A stretch of DNA of 51,150 nucleotides from Gammaproteobacteria bacterium. Lineage in GTDB: Bacteria; Pseudomonadota; Gammaproteobacteria; Steroidobacterales; Steroidobacteraceae. A program made the position numbers and the translations under genes. This document shows positions 16,039-24,855 of this stretch, in pieces. Every line of letters starts with the position of its first letter. Within the stretch, counting starts at the first letter, position 1. The stretch covers positions 1-51,150 of the forward strand of contig JAGWPD010000227.1 of the NCBI GenBank assembly GCA_028870705.1, read 5' to 3'. The notes under the pieces were generated by a model. That model searched no databases. It was not told where the DNA came from and worked only from the letters and a program-made list of their open reading frames with translations.

Positions 16039-16203
16039 GACATTTGATTTCGGTCTGGGCGCGTCGTCGGCAAGCGACCATTAGGCATGATTCGTTCAGC
16101 CCCATACCGGCGCGTCAGCCACGGCTTCAGCTAAGCATACGCGATCCCGCTTGCAGCAAGGCTACTACCGATCCACGGCATGACCTGCATAGGGCGACCA
16201 GCC

Positions 16204-16344
16204 ATGCATGTGTCACATGCCGTACCGGTGGCGCACGCGCTATACATCGTGCGCGACCTGCCCGGCCACACCTCGGTAGCGATGTCGCTGCGCTGTGCCC
16301 GCTTCGCACCGGACCAACGCTGCGGAGCGGTCGCCCGGCTCGGT
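16204..16344 (+). pseudogene. Tyrosine-recombinase (integrase) C-terminal remnant
   Basis: In the + frame the segment MHVSHAVPVAHALYIVRDLPGHTSV, then AMSLRCARFAPDQRCGAVARLG, aligns by eye with the end of phage-type integrases: W-H-V-x-x-G-x-P-L-x-V-L-x-D-L-x-G-H-S-S-x-x-M-x-x-R-Y-A-H-L-A-P. The G-H-T-S box is kept, but the catalytic Tyr-Ala-His has become Cys-Ala-Arg, and no Arg box or N-terminal domain is found upstream. It is a dead fragment in an otherwise gene-free 410-bp gap (16039-16452). It lies 1.2 kb outside the left copy of the tRNA-derived repeat. Confidence 0.5.
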
Positions 16345-16452
16345 CAGCGCCCGATGTGCTCGCTCGGCGTTCGAATACCGTATACCTGCGCGTTGAGGAA
16401 GTCGGCCAGCGAGCTACGGCGGCGCGCGACAAACGCCTATTGGCGGACCGGA

Positions 16453-16953
16453 TCAGTGGTGCAAGTCAGCCACAAGTGATTGCAACCGGCTCTCAATCGC
16501 CGCCAGGCTGCCCTCGCCCTGATAGCGGGCAACAACCCGGCCCTGTCCATCGAGCAAGTAGCTCAATGGCAATCCAAGCACGCCGCCAAAGCGCTCGCCG
16601 AGCCGCGCATCACCCATGATAACCGGGTAGGAAACCGGATTCTGTGCCAGTAAGCGCCTCACGGCACCGAGGCCGTCGTCCATCGAGACGCCGACGATAC
16701 TCAGTCCCCGAGCGCCATAGGTCTGCTGCCAAGTGGAGAATACCGGCATCTCTTCCCGGCACGGCGCGCACCAGGTCGCCCAGAAGTTCAGCAACACGAC
16801 TCTGCCGCGCAGCCCAGACAGCGCGAACGGTTTGCCGGCCACATCCGTGCCGGTGAAATCCGGCGCCGCGTCACCGACGCTCAGGGCTTGCGCGCCGCTG
16901 CCCAGCCCGAGAGCCAGGAGCGCGGCGACGGCCAGCAGGGACTTCAAGTTCAA
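16453..16953 (-). CDS. TlpA-like periplasmic thiol-disulfide oxidoreductase
   Basis: 166 residues from TTG 16953, which overlaps the rhodanese stop as TTGA; the longer track ORF would lack the N-terminal signal (MNLKSLLAVAALLALGLGSGAQA). The mature protein is a TlpA/ResA thioredoxin: VGDAAPDF, then the active site NFWATWCAPCREEMP (WCAPC at 61-65), and the cis-Pro region GVLGLPLSYLLDGQGRVV. It reduces or reshuffles disulfides in the periplasm, commonly for cytochrome c or envelope protein maturation. It is coupled to an exported rhodanese-like protein, implying a shared periplasmic sulfur or thiol task. Confidence 0.88.
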   Translation of the reverse strand: MNLKSLLAVAALLALGLGSGAQALSVGDAAPDFTGTDVAGKPFALSGLRGRVVLLNFWATWCAPCREEMPVFSTWQQTYGARGLSIVGVSMDDGLGAVRRLLAQNPVSYPVIMGDARLGERFGGVLGLPLSYLLDGQGRVVARYQGEGSLAAIESRLQSLVADLHH

Positions 16954-17447
16954 GGTCCTGTCTCGGTGGGATATCCCTTCTCGACCCAGTCGGCACCGAA
17001 GTTTTCCGCCACGTACATGACTTTCAGGTTGCCGAAGCCGAGTTCGTGCAGGGCGTTGTAGGCGGCAGCGATATTCGGGCAGCGGCTCCACGGGCAGCAA
17101 CCACAATAGATGATGATCGCGGCGTTGCGAGGCAACTGGTTGACACGACCGCGCAGCGCCTGCAAGCCGGCGGCCGTGTTCGCCGGGCCTGCATATTCAG
17201 CACCGGGCACATGGGCCTGTTCGTAGAGTGTGCGGAAGCCGACCTGCAGGATCAGCGGCCTGGGCAAAGACACATCTTTGAGCATGGATGCGAGCTGCGC
17301 AGGCTGCACCAGGCTGGCCGCCGGAATGGTCGCTGCCGGTGATGCTGCCAGCCCGCTGACAGAATAGATCACTCCTGCCAGCAGGCACGCGAGCACGCGC
17401 GTAAACAGGCCGTGGGCCGCGCGACGCATCGGCGTTGGGTTCATCAT
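16950..17447 (-). CDS. Exported rhodanese-like protein
   Basis: 165 residues starting at ATG 17447 with AAGGA upstream. A signal peptide (GLFTRVLACLLAGVIYSVSGLAA) is followed by a rhodanese-like domain: LILQVGFRTLYEQAHVPGAEYAGPA, then IIIYCGCCPWSRCPNI with cysteines at 115, 117, 118 and 123, then NALHELGFGNLKVMYVAENFGADWVEKGYP. The active-site loop CGCCPWSRC carries four cysteines instead of the usual C-R-x-G-x-R/T, so a metal or thiol role is as likely as sulfur transfer. Exported proteins with this loop are found next to TlpA-like genes, as here. Confidence 0.8.
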   Translation of the reverse strand: MMNPTPMRRAAHGLFTRVLACLLAGVIYSVSGLAASPAATIPAASLVQPAQLASMLKDVSLPRPLILQVGFRTLYEQAHVPGAEYAGPANTAAGLQALRGRVNQLPRNAAIIIYCGCCPWSRCPNIAAAYNALHELGFGNLKVMYVAENFGADWVEKGYPTETGP

Positions 17448-17558
17448 GGGCAGTCCTTGTTACCGCAAGTCAAGCACTAATCCTATAACGGTCCGCAGCT
17501 GGCCTGGACCATTTGCGGAGCAATGCCTTACCGGCGTGATCGGTACGGACATTGATTT

Positions 17559-17575
17559 GATTGGTGGCTAGGGTG
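17559..17575. repeat. Candidate att site (left), direct repeat of tRNA-Met 3' end
   Basis: GATTGGTGGCTAGGGTG is identical to 43753-43769, which spans the CCA end, discriminator, acceptor strand and first T-stem bases of the tRNA-Met gene. Similarity continues leftwards for about 30 bp with a few differences (TTACCG..TG.TCGG..GGAC). The first CDS to the right is a broken nucleotidyltransferase gene. Otherwise 17448-17852 holds no convincing gene. Confidence 0.6.
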
Positions 17576-17852
17576 ACCACCACCTACTACAGCTACCTCG
17601 ATGATAGTGGATGTTCTAGTCGCCAAACGCCAGCAGCCTTGCTTCTAATCACTGAGTCCTCGGCTTCAGATCCAGGCCGAACTTTAGCGGGAGTAAGCGT
17701 AAGGTTCCGCAATGGGCGCTCCGCAACCCAAATCGTCTGGTGCGTTGATCGTATTCCAAGGGACAATCAACCGAAACTCATTGTTCTACCCGCCCCTTCC
17801 GGCGCAATTGTGGCTTCCCGCACAGCCCCGGGAGATACTCTACCAAGCGAGC

Positions 17853-18325
17853 ATGCAATCCCGCTTAGGCCAACGGATCGAGGAGCTGGTCGGCGCCTTA
17901 AATCGCCCTGGAGCGCGCTTTGCGCTGATCGGCGGCCTCGCGCTCGCGCCGCACGGAGTAATCAGGGCAACACAGGATATTGACCTTCTCACGGACCTGG
18001 CCGACGCCGACGCAATCGACGAAGAATTGCAACGTCTCGGATATCGATGTCGCGATCGCAGTGAAGATGGCGCCAACTACCTGCGCGGCGATGCGCGGGT
18101 GGATTTCTAATATGCGCATCGTCGCGACGCCCTGCATTTTCTGGAGCCGCAGTCGAGCCAAATACCGCCGTTGGGGTTTTGCGTGTTGTGAACCCCGAAG
18201 CCCCCATCGCACTGAAGGTGCAGGCCTTGGTCAACAATCCACGCTGTACTCAGGACATTACAGACATCCGGGCGTTAATCCTCAGGAACCGCGATACGCT
18301 CAACATGAGCGCAGTGCGTGAGTAA
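17853..18325 (+). pseudogene. Nucleotidyltransferase-like gene (AbiEii/MNT type), broken
   Basis: From ATG 17853 the frame gives MQSRLGQRIEELVGALNRPGARFALIGGLALAPHG, then RATQDIDLLTDLADADAIDEELQRLGYRC and RGDARVDF. This is the nucleotidyltransferase-fold pattern G-G-x-A-x-x-x-x-x-x-x-R-x-T-x-D-(I/V)-D-L. A TAA then interrupts, where the same frame continues YAHRRDALHFLEP. After a second lesion another frame gives IALKVQALVNNPRCTQDITDIRALI to a stop at 18325, the expected C-terminus. One nonsense and one frameshift are needed, so the gene is dead as read. Relatives act as AbiE-type toxins or as stand-alone minimal nucleotidyltransferases. It is the first gene inside the left repeat. Confidence 0.72.
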
Positions 18326-18422
18326 TTCCGACTTTTTAACAATGGAGGAGGCACTGGGTACTCCACCTGAGGTGAGTTTGGCGGCGCCGCCCGGGCCTGA
18401 AGCGCAAGGACATTACGCAGAT

Positions 18423-18440
18423 CCCTCGGCATGCCGAGGG
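18423..18440. repeat. Perfect 18-bp palindrome plus second hairpin
   Basis: CCCTCGGCATGCCGAGGG is a perfect palindrome. It is followed at about 18450-18490 by another dyad with arms GCACACGggCCGG and CCGGaCGTGTGC. Both lie in the 200-bp gap between the broken nucleotidyltransferase and the end of the esterase gene, and could act as a transcription end for the convergent esterase unit. Confidence 0.5.
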
Positions 18441-18524
18441 AGGCTGACGCACACGGGCCGGAGCACCAGTCCGCAGCCGGACGTGTGCATAGCCACGACG
18501 ACCGGGCCAAGGCAGCAGCATCGC

Positions 18525-20204
18525 TCAATCACGAGGTCGTACCGGCGCGGGCGCAGCCAGGGTCTTCGCCGGGTGCGCCGCCAGCCAGTCCATGCGCCGG
18601 GTATCCAAATCCTCGGCATGGGTGGTGTCGTCAAAAACCAGTTTCCGCTCGCGCGTCGGCGACCAGGCAGGCCACGTGACCGCGGGCGTGTTGGGGTTTC
18701 CGGTGCTGGCGAACGCTACGAGCGCGGTCATCATATCCGCGGACAGCTCGCGGTCCCAGTCGTTCCAGGCGCGATTCGGGTGGAACATGTTGAATACGTC
18801 CTGGGTGCCCAGCCAGAACGGCACGTCGGCAGTATGATAGGCCCCAGCCGTGGTCGGGTTGAGGTCCGCCATGTTCGCGCCCGGCGCAAACGAGGGATTC
18901 AGAGCGAACATGTAGATGTAGGCCGACGAACGGCCGTACTGAGCCTGCAGCGAGGCGCAGTTGCGCGCACCGGCCTCGAGATCCGCTTCGCGCGCAGCCA
19001 GCAGCCCGACTGAGTGGATCTCGGAATCTTTGGTTACGGGGAACAACCGCAGAAACTCCGCCGCATCAGTCCCGTACAAACGTGCGGCAACGGCCTGGTA
19101 GTCGGCCACAGTCTTGGCCGTAACCAGGGGGTTGAAGGCATCGAGGTCCTCGCGATTGAATCCCACCATGATGGGCACGTCATTGAATTCGTGGGTCTGC
19201 AAGGCAGACAGGCGACTCTTCGGCATGAAGTAGCCATCGATGATCGGGCCGACGCGAATACCGGCGGTGCTGTTGCCAAGCTGGAATTCGGCCTGCAGAG
19301 CGAGAAGCTTGTCCGCGGGCACCTGGCGCATGTCGCTCAGGTTGGTGGCATTCAGGCGCTGCTGGACTTCGAGTCCGGTCTTTTCCGCCTCTTCGAGTGT
19401 CGGAATGCGGGAGCCCAATAGACCGCCGCTGGTCCAGCTGCAGCCGCTTGACATCATCGCCGCGCGAAACAACCCCCGGGACAATGGGCTGAACATCTGC
19501 TGAGTGACCGACAGTGCCCCTGCCGACTGTCCCATGATGAGGACCTTCGTCGGGTCGCCACCGAATTTGCCGATGTTGTCGTGCACCCAGCGGATGGCGG
19601 CGTTCTGGTCGAGGTAGGCGTAGTTGCCGGAATGACCGTGCTGTTCTTTGGTCAGCTCGGGGTGCGCCAGGAAGCCCAGCAGGCCGAGCCGATAGTTGAG
19701 ATTGACGAACACTGCCCGGCCGGTCCTTGCCATCGGCTCGCCGCTATACAATGCAAGGCCGCTGGAACCGATGGTGTTACCGCCGCCGTAAATGAAGACG
19801 ACGACCGGCAGATTGGATCCCTCATGCGAATCTCCCGGCGCCCAGATGTTGAGGTAGAGACAGTCTTCGCCCGTGGCTTCTTCACCGAAATAGTGGTTGA
19901 TATTGTGAGGACGCAGCACCTGGATGCACTCGGGCATCTTGCGATCGGCATTCCACACGCCTTGCCACGCGACCGATTGCGGCGGCCGCCAGCGCAGCTC
20001 CTGCACCGGCGGCTTGGCGAACGGAACGCCCAACCAGACTTTGACGCCCGAAGGCAGAACCTTGCCCGCCAGCAAGCCGCCCGACGTCCGGATCGGCGCA
20101 ATCGGGTGCTCGACAGTCTGGGCTTGCAGCGGAGCGATCGCAATCAGCGCACACACGACGGCCGTTGTGCTGATGCATGCCAGCGTACGGTTACGCCCGG
20201 GCAT
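18525..20204 (-). CDS. Exported type-B carboxylesterase
   Basis: 559 residues from ATG 20204, which supplies a signal peptide (TLACISTTAVVCALIAIAPLQAQ). The type-B carboxylesterase fold is unmistakable: FLGIPFA-like WLGVPFAKPP, then EDCLYLNIWAP at about 112-123, the oxyanion loop FIYGGGN at 137-143, the nucleophile elbow GQSAGA (Ser227), and the late catalytic-His region YHTADVPFWLG. Family members hydrolyse aromatic or fatty esters outside the cytoplasm. It follows the alpha/beta hydrolase gene by 7 nt and belongs to the same run as the TonB receptor. An attractive but unproven substrate is a hydroxycinnamoyl-quinate-type ester, judging by the downstream quinate/shikimate genes. Confidence 0.88.
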   Translation of the reverse strand: MPGRNRTLACISTTAVVCALIAIAPLQAQTVEHPIAPIRTSGGLLAGKVLPSGVKVWLGVPFAKPPVQELRWRPPQSVAWQGVWNADRKMPECIQVLRPHNINHYFGEEATGEDCLYLNIWAPGDSHEGSNLPVVVFIYGGGNTIGSSGLALYSGEPMARTGRAVFVNLNYRLGLLGFLAHPELTKEQHGHSGNYAYLDQNAAIRWVHDNIGKFGGDPTKVLIMGQSAGALSVTQQMFSPLSRGLFRAAMMSSGCSWTSGGLLGSRIPTLEEAEKTGLEVQQRLNATNLSDMRQVPADKLLALQAEFQLGNSTAGIRVGPIIDGYFMPKSRLSALQTHEFNDVPIMVGFNREDLDAFNPLVTAKTVADYQAVAARLYGTDAAEFLRLFPVTKDSEIHSVGLLAAREADLEAGARNCASLQAQYGRSSAYIYMFALNPSFAPGANMADLNPTTAGAYHTADVPFWLGTQDVFNMFHPNRAWNDWDRELSADMMTALVAFASTGNPNTPAVTWPAWSPTRERKLVFDDTTHAEDLDTRRMDWLAAHPAKTLAAPAPVRPRD

Positions 20205-20211
20205 GGTTTGC

Positions 20212-21300
20212 CTAGTGCTGCTTCGGCCGGTCGCCGATCGTGGCGTCGATAAAATCAATGGCCTGCGCGAGCGAGTTCCGGCTAGCAGACTGCGTGGCCA
20301 CTGCGGTCTTGCCTATCCAGCTGTGGCCCACTGCCGGCACTACAATCAGCCGGCTAGGTACGCCCGCGGCAAGTAGCGCCGCATGAAACTGCTGGGACTG
20401 CGCCAACGGCACCAGGGCATCTTCCGCCCCATGCATAATGAGCATGGGCGGGTCCTTGGTGTCGACGTAGTGAATCGGTGAAGCGGCGAGTAACTTTTCG
20501 GGCGGGCACACCGCGTCGCCACAGCCCAGCAGAGTCTTTACGGTCGCGTCGGCCTGGGGCATCTTACTGAAGTCATAGACGCCAAACCAGGCGACCGCGC
20601 CCTGCACGCAGTCGGACTGTTGGTCCGCGCCGGCTGCGGTGGACGCCTGAAGCTCCACCGTCGCTGTCTTGGGGACCACGCGAGCGGGAGGAGAGAACGC
20701 GGCGACTCCGCACGACACTGCGACTAGCGCTGCTAGGTGCCCCCCGGCGGATTGCCCCCATGTCATACCGCGGTTGACGTCGAGGTGGTAGGTTGCCGCA
20801 TTCGCCTTCAACCAACGGATCGCCGCCTTCACATCCTGTATTTGCGCCGGAAACGGCGCTTCGCGAGAAAAGCGGTAGCTGGCCGACGCTACGACATAGC
20901 CACGCGCCGCGAGCGACGCCAGGACGCGCGGCCAGTCGAGGTAGGCAGCGCTGCGGCGCGGACCGCCACCCATCCAACCGCCGCCATGGATGTACATGAC
21001 CCACGGACGCGGTGCGGCGCTGTCGAATCGCGCTGGCGGCAGGTACAGATCCAGCTTCATTGGACGGTAGCCGTTCAATGTCTGGTAAGTAATGTCGGGA
21101 AGGCCGCGCACACCGTCGGGAAACGATATCGAGATATTGGCGAAGGAGTCGGCGCCTACTGCCGTCACGTTCTCGCCTACAGCCGCCGCCGCGGCGATCC
21201 GCTCGCCCGTGGTGCCTGCCCCCGATGATGAGGCGAGGGTAACGGTGCCGGCGAGCATGGCCGTAATCGCCGTCGCCGCGCGGAACGAGAGTCGCTGCAT
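20212..21300 (-). CDS. Exported alpha/beta hydrolase (BD-FAE-like esterase)
   Basis: 362 residues from ATG 21300, whose spacing to GGAGGG (about 8 nt) is better than that of the ATG at 21306. A signal peptide (MQRLSFRAATAITAMLAGTVTLASS) precedes a hormone-sensitive-lipase-like hydrolase: LDLYLPPARF, then the oxyanion motif HGGGWMGG at 105-112, the nucleophile GQSAGGHLAAL (Ser184), the acid in MHGAEDALVP, and the His in AVGHSWIG. It is closest in layout to BD-FAE-type feruloyl and acetyl esterases. It lies between the TonB receptor and the type-B esterase. Two secreted esterases in tandem suggest stepwise hydrolysis of a plant-type ester at the outer envelope. Confidence 0.87.
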   Translation of the reverse strand: MQRLSFRAATAITAMLAGTVTLASSSGAGTTGERIAAAAAVGENVTAVGADSFANISISFPDGVRGLPDITYQTLNGYRPMKLDLYLPPARFDSAAPRPWVMYIHGGGWMGGGPRRSAAYLDWPRVLASLAARGYVVASASYRFSREAPFPAQIQDVKAAIRWLKANAATYHLDVNRGMTWGQSAGGHLAALVAVSCGVAAFSPPARVVPKTATVELQASTAAGADQQSDCVQGAVAWFGVYDFSKMPQADATVKTLLGCGDAVCPPEKLLAASPIHYVDTKDPPMLIMHGAEDALVPLAQSQQFHAALLAAGVPSRLIVVPAVGHSWIGKTAVATQSASRNSLAQAIDFIDATIGDRPKQH

Positions 21301-21353
21301 GGTCATGCCCTCCGCAGAGTCGACCTGGCGCCGCCAGCGCAGCGCTACTGGTT

Positions 21354-24299
21354 TCAGAAGGACGCCTTCAGGCCCAGATAATATGCACGGCCGATAGCGT
21401 CATAGAGCGCCTGATCAGTTCCGTTCTGCGAGCTGGCCACGACGGGTAGTCCCTTGTCGAACAGATTGTTGATGCCGGCTCGTAACTGGACTGATGCACC
21501 CACATTGACGGTGCCAAACAGGTCCCAAAGCTGGTAGGCGGGAACTCCAATCTGGGCGTTGTTGGGAGTCAGGATGGAGCTCACATCCTTGAGAGAGCTC
21601 TGATAGCGCCACCGCAGTCCCGCCGTGTAGGCGCCAGTTCGGAACCCGAAGGACGTCAGCGCCTTCAGTTTCGGAGCCGCACGCGGCGGTACCGACCCCG
21701 GACCGGTGCCGCCGACGCTGATGCCGGTGTAATTGAACTCGGGCGCGCCAGGCAGCAGCTGGACCTTGTAGCTGTTCAGATAGCTGATGGCCGGATCAAC
21801 GTAGAACTTGCCCGCCCTGTTTCCAAAGGGCGCGTGCCTTGCCCAGTGCAGCTGCAACTCCAATCCGTCGGTCTTGAGACCGCCAAGATTCGCGTAGGGA
21901 GTCGCCACCGTCAACAGAGTACCGGTGTTGGGGTCACGATAGATGGCCTGGCAGTACAGATTCGAATTCGAATAGGTAGGGTTGGATCCATCAAGATTGA
22001 AGCACTTCGATAATACGGTGAGCCCAGGGGTAGTCGAGATCACGTTCTTGATCGAGATGTTGTAGTAGTCCAGCGAGAGTGTGAAGTCGGGGTTCAAGCC
22101 GAATACCAAGCCAAGATTGAAGGTATTGGCCTTCTCCGGCGTAAGTGTCGGGTTGCCGGCATTGGTTTGTCCGGTCGCAGTAGTCGGGAATTCATAGTTG
22201 GCTATCACACCCGACGGGACTCCCTGCGCCACGCACAGGGCCTGAACCTGTGCCGAATTGGCGCCGGTCCGGGCGGTGGAGCGGTCGTCGCAGGGATCGC
22301 CGATCGCACCAGGCGGGGTGCCAATGACAAGCTGCGAGTTCGCCCCGAGCGGCGAGTACAGCTCGCCGATATTGGGCGCGCGCACGGCACGCTGGTAGGA
22401 ACCGCGGAACAGCAATTGGTCGACCGGACGCCAGCGACCATCGAACTCGAAGCTCTGCACCGTGCCCGACCCAGAATAATCGGACACACGAGCCGCAGCG
22501 CCGACGGCGAGTTCGCGGACATGAATTCGGTTGGCCATCAGCGGCACGTCGAGCTGCGCCGCCAGCTCCTTGACCTTGATCGATCTCTCCGGAACAGCAG
22601 ATTGAACCGTGAATGCCTCGATATTGCCGCCCGGGCCCCAACCACTATTGGCGGTAGTGTCGGCATCCGGCGCGAACGAGTAGGTGTTCCGGCGATAGTC
22701 GGCGACGAATGCCACCTGTGCCGGTCCGGCTCCAAGGTCGAAAAGTTTGCCATTGATCTGGGCCTGCACCTGATCCTGGCTCAGATTTTCCTGGCTGTTC
22801 GCGTCCTTGGTCATATAGGCAATGCACGCCGCCGAAAGCGACCTGGCATTGGCATCGCCGAACGGGTTGTACCCGCCCGCGCAGATTGAGGCACCGCCGT
22901 TAGGCGCGTTGAGCAAGGTCTGCACTCGGCTTTTGAGCACCGCATCGTGCATGATCGAATTGTGCACGGAACTGTCATAGGACGCGTACACGTCGAATCC
23001 CCAACCCGGGGCGATGTCGCCCTTAATGCCGCCGAGATACTGCTGTACGACATAGTTCTCGTCCCAGTTCTTCCAGGGAATGCCGACATAGCGCGCTCTC
23101 CAGGCGAACGGGGCGCCAGCATTAGGGCGCGAAGCCAGTACGGTCCGCAGATCAGCCGGGATGAATGGATTGCTAGTCGGAATCGTGGTCAGCGCCGGAA
23201 ACTGCGTGAGGCTGCCACCGCTATTGCTGTTGACCGACAGGTTGACGTACATGAACTGCCCGTACACCGAGACCGTGGGCGCCAGGTCGTAGTCAGCCTT
23301 CCAGAATGCGGTCTTACGGTTGATGGCGTTGAGGATATTGCCTTGCTGTCCGACCGGCATGCGCACGTTGCCGCCAATAACTGCGTACCCGTTCGATCCA
23401 TTTGCCCCTTTGTAATTTGCAGCGCCGTTCTGCGTAAACAGCGTGCCATCGTTGTTGAACCCGAGTCCTCCGCCCGTGTTGAGGGGGGCGGTGATGCCGT
23501 AGGAATTGAATAGTGAAGTGAGCACCGCTGCATTGGGCGCGTTCGCTGAATCAAGCAAGTAGGTGCCATAGCCGATATACGAGGAGGGTACCTTGTCCGC
23601 GAAAAACCTGCGCGCGCTGCTCAACAGCGGATCCTGCTTTGAGTAGCTGAATGCGGTGACCATATGACCGCGGTTCTCCATGAACGCGCTGCCAAAGGCG
23701 ATCGACGCGTCGACCTTGCCCGCATCGCCCTTGGCACTTCGCGAGTCCTGCACATCGACCTTGACGCCATTGAAACCCCTTATTGTCTTGAAATTAACGA
23801 CGCCCGACATCGCGTCGGATCCGTAAACGGCTGAGGCGCCGCCGGTAATGGCATCGACCCCGGAAATGATCGCCTCAGGCAGGATGTTGACATCGACATT
23901 GCCGAATATGTCCGATACCGGCAGGCGCTTGCCGTCGAGCAGCACCAGATTGCGGTTGGTCCCGAGCCCGTGCAGATTGATGGACGCCCGACCGCCCGTG
24001 CCCTGACCGCCGGTGGTCGCATTTCCGCCAACGGTGAAGGCCGGGAGTTGATTGAGTGCATCCTGCAAATTGGATGCGCCGGTTTCCTTGATGCTCTCGG
24101 CACTGACCGTGGTGATGGGGCTGACGGAAGTATTGTTCGGGCGCTGAATCAGCGAGCCGGTGACGACCACTACTTCGAGCTCTTCTGGCTTGCTCGCCGC
24201 GGTGCCGGCCGAATCCTCGCCCGAAGCGGGCGACCCGAGAATGACGGCAAATGTAGCCAACGACGCGAACACGGTGATTCGCCTTGGATCGATACGCAT
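21354..24299 (-). CDS. TonB-dependent outer-membrane receptor
   Basis: 981 residues with a signal peptide (RRITVFASLATFAVILGSPASG), a TonB-box-like EELEVVVVTGSLI, and a plug domain: TTVSAESIKETGASNLQDALNQLP, then RASINLHGLGTNRNLVLLDGKRLP and GGASAVYGSDAMSGVVNF. A long beta-barrel follows, ending in the C-terminal aromatic signature YYLGLKASF. The Gly-rich plug and large size match receptors for carbohydrates or aromatic/steroid compounds rather than siderophores, and no N-terminal STN signalling domain is present. It is the first gene of the run with two exported esterases, so it probably imports the ester or its products. Regulation presumably occurs in the 556-bp gap to the divergent MFS gene. 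Confidence 0.92.
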   Translation of the reverse strand: MRIDPRRITVFASLATFAVILGSPASGEDSAGTAASKPEELEVVVVTGSLIQRPNNTSVSPITTVSAESIKETGASNLQDALNQLPAFTVGGNATTGGQGTGGRASINLHGLGTNRNLVLLDGKRLPVSDIFGNVDVNILPEAIISGVDAITGGASAVYGSDAMSGVVNFKTIRGFNGVKVDVQDSRSAKGDAGKVDASIAFGSAFMENRGHMVTAFSYSKQDPLLSSARRFFADKVPSSYIGYGTYLLDSANAPNAAVLTSLFNSYGITAPLNTGGGLGFNNDGTLFTQNGAANYKGANGSNGYAVIGGNVRMPVGQQGNILNAINRKTAFWKADYDLAPTVSVYGQFMYVNLSVNSNSGGSLTQFPALTTIPTSNPFIPADLRTVLASRPNAGAPFAWRARYVGIPWKNWDENYVVQQYLGGIKGDIAPGWGFDVYASYDSSVHNSIMHDAVLKSRVQTLLNAPNGGASICAGGYNPFGDANARSLSAACIAYMTKDANSQENLSQDQVQAQINGKLFDLGAGPAQVAFVADYRRNTYSFAPDADTTANSGWGPGGNIEAFTVQSAVPERSIKVKELAAQLDVPLMANRIHVRELAVGAAARVSDYSGSGTVQSFEFDGRWRPVDQLLFRGSYQRAVRAPNIGELYSPLGANSQLVIGTPPGAIGDPCDDRSTARTGANSAQVQALCVAQGVPSGVIANYEFPTTATGQTNAGNPTLTPEKANTFNLGLVFGLNPDFTLSLDYYNISIKNVISTTPGLTVLSKCFNLDGSNPTYSNSNLYCQAIYRDPNTGTLLTVATPYANLGGLKTDGLELQLHWARHAPFGNRAGKFYVDPAISYLNSYKVQLLPGAPEFNYTGISVGGTGPGSVPPRAAPKLKALTSFGFRTGAYTAGLRWRYQSSLKDVSSILTPNNAQIGVPAYQLWDLFGTVNVGASVQLRAGINNLFDKGLPVVASSQNGTDQALYDAIGRAYYLGLKASF

Positions 24300-24855
24300 G
24301 ATTCCCCCTAGCTATTGATCGGCGTCCTCGGCCAGCAAGCGTGAACAATTACCTGGCCGACCAGTGCCCGCTAATTGGCCTGGCAGGCTTGAACCAGGCG
24401 CGCCGCCGCCTGATCTCCGCCCGGAAAGTGTCTCGGGTGCGTCGTGTCAGCGAGCTCGAATCAATGTATACGAACTAGATAGTGCATGTCAATAGTTGCG
24501 CGCGAGCCACGGTCGTCTGTTGCATTTCAGCGCCGCACACTGAACAGCTGCAGATCGATGCCGGTCGCCGCGTCGCGCGAGCAGGCTCATCATCTCGTCC
24601 GGCAGTGACGGTCTGGCAGCGGCCTACGGCGCGCGCTGCCGCCGGGCTAACATCTTCTGTCAGAGTGACGGTATCCGGATGACAGCTGCGATTCATTCCC
24701 GCATAGTCCGGTCCGTGAGCCAGGCTCCTGCGAGCATTAGCTGTTATACGGAAGGCGCCGTCGTGGTGAGCCTGAGCAAGGATGCATGATGCCAGTGCCG
24801 GTGATCAGCGCCACAGCGAGCGGCTGGGCGGCCACGACCTTCTGACGGGGGCACA
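24300..24855. promoter_or_regulatory. Divergent promoter region with candidate TetR-type site
   Basis: This 556-bp gap separates the TonB receptor (leftwards) from the MFS permease (rightwards). Small ORFs in it look like noise. At 24472-24492 it carries GAACTAGATAGTGCATGTCAA, which resembles short elements before the other genes of the cluster (29050, 30376, 31970 and, less well, 37309). The surrounding 24460-24500 is AT-rich. Confidence 0.4.

Noticed and set aside
17590-17600. Possible second tRNA-Met remnant right of the left repeat
   Set aside because: AGCTACCT also occurs in the tRNA D-arm, but 8 nt is too short to claim a truncated tRNA copy.
24475-24696. Small ORFs on both strands between the TonB receptor and MFS genes
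   Set aside because: They mirror each other (66 and 73 aa), lack ribosome-binding sites and have no family pattern. The stretch is better read as a promoter region.
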